Below are positions 61,268-64,000 of a stretch of 64,000 nt of DNA, piece by piece (position 1 is the stretch's first letter; every line of letters starts with the position of its first letter). The DNA comes from Candidatus Marivariicella framensis (lineage in GTDB: Bacteria; Bacteroidota; Bacteroidia; Flavobacteriales; Flavobacteriaceae). Location: positions 1-64,000 of the forward strand of contig CAJJCT010000009.1 of the NCBI GenBank assembly GCA_905182735.1. Reading direction: 5' to 3'. Made by a program: the position numbers and the translations under genes. The notes beneath the pieces are model-generated. The model was not told the origin of the DNA. It worked only from the letters and a program-made list of their open reading frames with translations, and ran no database searches.

Positions 61268-62743
61268 TTATATTTTCATTGTTCTTTTCAATTCTTCGGT
61301 TACACGCAAACCTGATTCTATAGCTCCATTCATGGAAGCTCTTTGAGTGGCCGTATGTTCACCAGCAAAATAAACAGATTCCTCAGTTTTTGCCAATATC
61401 TCTCTGAAACCTTTCTGATCAACTCCAGCAAAAGAATAACTGGCTTTTACCCAAGGATCTTCATTCCAATATTTTATAATTCCTTTCTCCCAGTATTGTG
61501 GTGCTTCTGACCATATGTTTTTACAAGTGTTTTTAGCAATCTCTAATCTTTTATTTTTATCAAGCCTTCCAAGTTTTATAGCATCTTCTCCTGAGGTAAA
61601 GCTTAATAATATTCCTCTTGGTCCGGGTTGATCAATAGAGAAATCATAAACTCTTCGTAATGGAGTATCTGTAAAAACTCGTTGTCCAATAGAATTCTTA
61701 TTATTCCAAAATCGCTGACGATATTGCATTGCTATTTTCATAGCATGTCCATATTGTTGATTATTTATACATTTTGTCTTTTCTATAGAAAAACCGGGAT
61801 TGATATTTATATTTTTTAATATCGTGGCTGGGATTGCTAGTACACATTTTGTTGCTGGAATTTGAATTAGTTTTTCATTCTCTTTAACAGTGGCAATAAT
61901 AGAATTAGAACCATAATCAAGACGACACAATGATTGATTATACATAATTTTTGATTCTATTTTTTTTGCAAGTATTTTTGGCAACTGATCGTTACCTCCA
62001 AGAATTCTTCCCTCAACTGTATTTTCACTAAAACCTGATGTTCTTGTGTTAGACAGAACCATGTCCAAGGCAGACATCTTTGAAGGAACTGTTGTTTCTT
62101 CAGTTGCATTTGCATAGGCATATAAATCAATGATATCTTTTGGAGCTCCTCCTTTTATTAAAATCTCTTCAACTGAAATTTTATCTAACCCCTGAACTTC
62201 TGGGGAACTTATACCTTTTAAATTTACTAAATCTATCCACTTTTTAATGTATTGAACTTCCTGACCAAATAATTTACCTTTTAAAGTTCCTTTAAAAGGT
62301 AATGAATCTCTACCCGATCTTAACCCTTCCATGGTCAATCTTTGACCTTTTAAATAGACTCCATCATACTGTTTTGCTGGTAAAACTTTTAAATTAAATT
62401 TTTTACAATATTCATGAACGTACTTGTCTGAACTATCCACATATTCAGCACCCATTTCAGAATATAAATTATCAGAAAACAAATCGCGATAAGTACTGAC
62501 TCTTCCACCTGGACGAGAACGAGCTTCAATCAACATCACATTATATCCAGCTTGGTCTAACTCATAAGCACATGATAAACCAGCAAGACCTGCACCTATA
62601 ACAATTATTCGTTTGTCGTCAGTTGAATTGAAAAAAATCGATGAGATTGATAAAGGTGAAAAAGAAAATAAAGAAGCAGCAACTCCGGTTTTCTTAATAA
62701 ATGATCTTCTTGTTAGTTGATTTTGATTTTTCATTAAATTCAC
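61268..62743 (-). CDS. Tat-exported flavin amine oxidase
   Basis: 491 residues. Twin-arginine signal TRRSFIKKTG (11-20) followed by a hydrophobic stretch to about 37, so it is exported folded with FAD. FAD motif IVIGAGLAGLSCAYELDQAG (about 46-65) with EARSRPGGRV, and C-terminal FAGEHTATQRASMNGAIESG, are typical of monoamine/L-amino-acid oxidases. Start may be Met1 or Met4. Substrate amine unknown. Confidence 0.88.
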   Translation of the reverse strand: MNLMKNQNQLTRRSFIKKTGVAASLFSFSPLSISSIFFNSTDDKRIIVIGAGLAGLSCAYELDQAGYNVMLIEARSRPGGRVSTYRDLFSDNLYSEMGAEYVDSSDKYVHEYCKKFNLKVLPAKQYDGVYLKGQRLTMEGLRSGRDSLPFKGTLKGKLFGQEVQYIKKWIDLVNLKGISSPEVQGLDKISVEEILIKGGAPKDIIDLYAYANATEETTVPSKMSALDMVLSNTRTSGFSENTVEGRILGGNDQLPKILAKKIESKIMYNQSLCRLDYGSNSIIATVKENEKLIQIPATKCVLAIPATILKNININPGFSIEKTKCINNQQYGHAMKIAMQYRQRFWNNKNSIGQRVFTDTPLRRVYDFSIDQPGPRGILLSFTSGEDAIKLGRLDKNKRLEIAKNTCKNIWSEAPQYWEKGIIKYWNEDPWVKASYSFAGVDQKGFREILAKTEESVYFAGEHTATQRASMNGAIESGLRVTEELKRTMKI

Positions 62744-62871
62744 AAAAATAAATATACAATTAAGATTTATATATTTTTAATGTTCATTTAGTATTAATTA
62801 AATCTAGAATAAAAACTATTGATGCTAAGCATGCTATAATTATGTTCAAAATAAACTTTAATCAATTTTGT

Positions 62872-63993
62872 TCATCTGCGGTAAATTTCCACCATTTTTA
62901 CAATTCGTTTTGCTGCTGAAACTGCAGCAGAGTAATCCTGTGAAAAGTTGAGTCGGATACTATCCATACAAGCTGGATCAAATTCTGATCCAGGCGTAAC
63001 TATCACCTTTGCCTGATATCGCAGTAAGTGTATAAAAGTGTATAAATCTATACGAAGCGGGGGTAGTTGTGGGAAAAGATAACTGCCAGCCTGTGGGGTT
63101 GCTGTATAGATATTACCAGCCCTGAAAGTTTGTAGTAATTCATCTCTTATTGATTCATGTTCTCGAATACGATTTTCAATCCAGCCCAAAGGTTCCTGAA
63201 ACCAAGTATCAAGAACTGATTGATTGTATCCTGCAGCACGCAAAGAAACTATAGCTTGAAGGGATTCCATTCTTTCAATCAATTTTGGTGTGCCAAATGC
63301 GACTCCAAGGCGAAATCCGCTAAGAGATTCAGTTTTTGATGGCCCCATGATAGTAATAAGATTTTCAGGCTGAACATCACAAGAACGAAGATGAGTATAG
63401 ACCTCACCACTATATAGCATTCTAGAGTACAGTTGATCCACAATTACACTAACATCATGGGTTGCTGCAAAATCTGCTATTTTAGTTATTGTAGTTTTTG
63501 AATAGACAAGACCTGTAGGATTATTGGGTGTTGAAAAGACTAAAACCTTTGCTCCTGCTTTAAATGCGTCTTCAATTCGATTTAGATCTGGGCTGTTTTC
63601 AAATTGAGTATCCTTGTAGTTTAGAGGAATTGGTAAAATGTCACCTCCGAAAAACTTAACAAGTTTGCGGTTGGCAAAATAGTCAGGTTCAACTACAGCA
63701 ACTTTTGTCCCAGCATTAACCGTTGAAGCAAGTGCCAAAAATAATGCCCCTTGAGTTCCAGGAGTTATAATCAATTCGCTATTAGCTTCAATTGGCCTGC
63801 CAGTAAACTTCCCAAGTCTAGCAGCCAGTCTATTTCTTATTTCAGCCGATCCTCTATACTCAGTATACGCTTGAGATCCACCTCTACTAAAACCCTCTTT
63901 CCAAGCTTCATCAGAACCGGGTGTTGGAGGAAAGGCATCTACATCCCCATGAGAGAAATCAATATGAACTCCATCAAGTTTCTCGCCAAGCAT
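62872..63993 (-). CDS. PLP aminotransferase class I/II, probably cut by the window edge
   Basis: At least 373 residues; the frame stays open to the window end (upstream codons ATT, ACC), and homology seems already under way at DFSHGDVDAFPP, so the true start may be outside. PLP lysine in GPSKTESLSGFRLG (about residue 223), STPNNPTG (about 154-161) and YTEYRGSAEIR. G+C is clearly higher: 119 of 300 bases at 63001-63300 against 48 of 180 at 61801-61980 in the neighbouring oxidase. Codon use also differs (many CGN, GCC, CTG). Likely acquired by transfer. Substrate unknown. Confidence 0.82.
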   Translation of the reverse strand: MLGEKLDGVHIDFSHGDVDAFPPTPGSDEAWKEGFSRGGSQAYTEYRGSAEIRNRLAARLGKFTGRPIEANSELIITPGTQGALFLALASTVNAGTKVAVVEPDYFANRKLVKFFGGDILPIPLNYKDTQFENSPDLNRIEDAFKAGAKVLVFSTPNNPTGLVYSKTTITKIADFAATHDVSVIVDQLYSRMLYSGEVYTHLRSCDVQPENLITIMGPSKTESLSGFRLGVAFGTPKLIERMESLQAIVSLRAAGYNQSVLDTWFQEPLGWIENRIREHESIRDELLQTFRAGNIYTATPQAGSYLFPQLPPLRIDLYTFIHLLRYQAKVIVTPGSEFDPACMDSIRLNFSQDYSAAVSAAKRIVKMVEIYRR

Positions 63994-64000
63994 AATGGTG

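Noticed and set aside
1-64000. CRISPR arrays, insertion sequences, prophage and rRNA genes
   Set aside because: Looked for regular direct repeats, transposase or phage motifs and rRNA landmarks; none seen.

Overview
The window looks like chromosomal DNA of a low-GC member of Bacteroidota, class Flavobacteriia, probably a free-living marine type with a compact genome. The evidence is: GldA (gliding), a type IX secretion 'plug' protein, a complete Na+-translocating NADH:quinone reductase (Nqr), a membrane pyrophosphatase, the fused DAHP synthase/chorismate mutase, the AT-rich Bacteroidota promoter form (TTTG, 19 nt, TAnnTTTG), and almost no Shine-Dalgarno sequences except a very strong one before rpsU. 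Genes are tightly packed, and several convergent pairs touch or overlap at their stop codons. The identification is by family recognition only; no database was searched.

Layout. 1-206: end of a BspA-like repeat protein. 447-807: tRNA cluster Thr(GGT)-Gly(TCC)-Tyr(GTA)-Thr(TGT) on the minus strand. 1.2-3 kb: a small membrane protein, then hpf, xerC and rpsU. 3-5.3 kb: an AgcS symporter, a PspC-like protein and a rhodanese. 5.3-11.8 kb: a complete trp operon (trpEGDCFBA) behind a leader peptide with tandem Trp codons and an attenuator. 11.8-19 kb: apbE and nqrABCDEF. 19-25 kb: T9SS plug, pruA, rsmG, a fatty-acid desaturase and an aspartate aminotransferase. 25-29.3 kb: an aromatic operon (pheA, aminotransferase, tyrA, DAHP synthase/chorismate mutase) behind a Phe/Tyr-rich leader peptide and attenuator. 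29.3-34.4 kb: gldA, then a methionine/SAM operon (metK, metY, metX, osmC-like) behind a likely SAM-II riboswitch. 34.4-48.4 kb: a deoxynucleoside kinase, hppA, pdhB, a bifunctional nuclease, thyA, folA, fabD, a DegT aminotransferase, kdtA, alkaline phosphatase, a CotH-like secreted protein, a bestrophin-like protein and tRNA-Leu. 48.5-58.4 kb: a peptidase, hemW, ruvC, an ECF sigma factor with an aberrant Nramp protein, lipA, lpxK, a Nif3 protein and a cysteine-free 'zinc ribbon' protein. 58.5-62.8 kb: an ECF sigma/anti-sigma/sensor set, YceI and a Tat-exported amine oxidase. 62.9-64 kb: an aminotransferase of clearly higher GC, cut by the window edge.

How the parts work together. The strongest theme is cis-RNA control of amino-acid synthesis. 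Trp synthesis and the Phe/Tyr branch (including the first shikimate enzyme) are each preceded by a short peptide rich in the regulated amino acids and by an intrinsic terminator directly before the first gene, with visible alternative pairings. The methionine/SAM operon instead has a riboswitch-like leader with a 10-bp alternative helix. All three start from the same type of promoter with the same 19-nt spacer. A second theme is sodium bioenergetics: Nqr with its flavin transferase ApbE, an AgcS symporter and HppA.

Two 10-nt G/C homopolymers lie inside coding sequence (nqrF and the ECF sensor gene), which stands out in DNA this AT-rich. No CRISPR array, insertion sequence, prophage or rRNA gene was seen.
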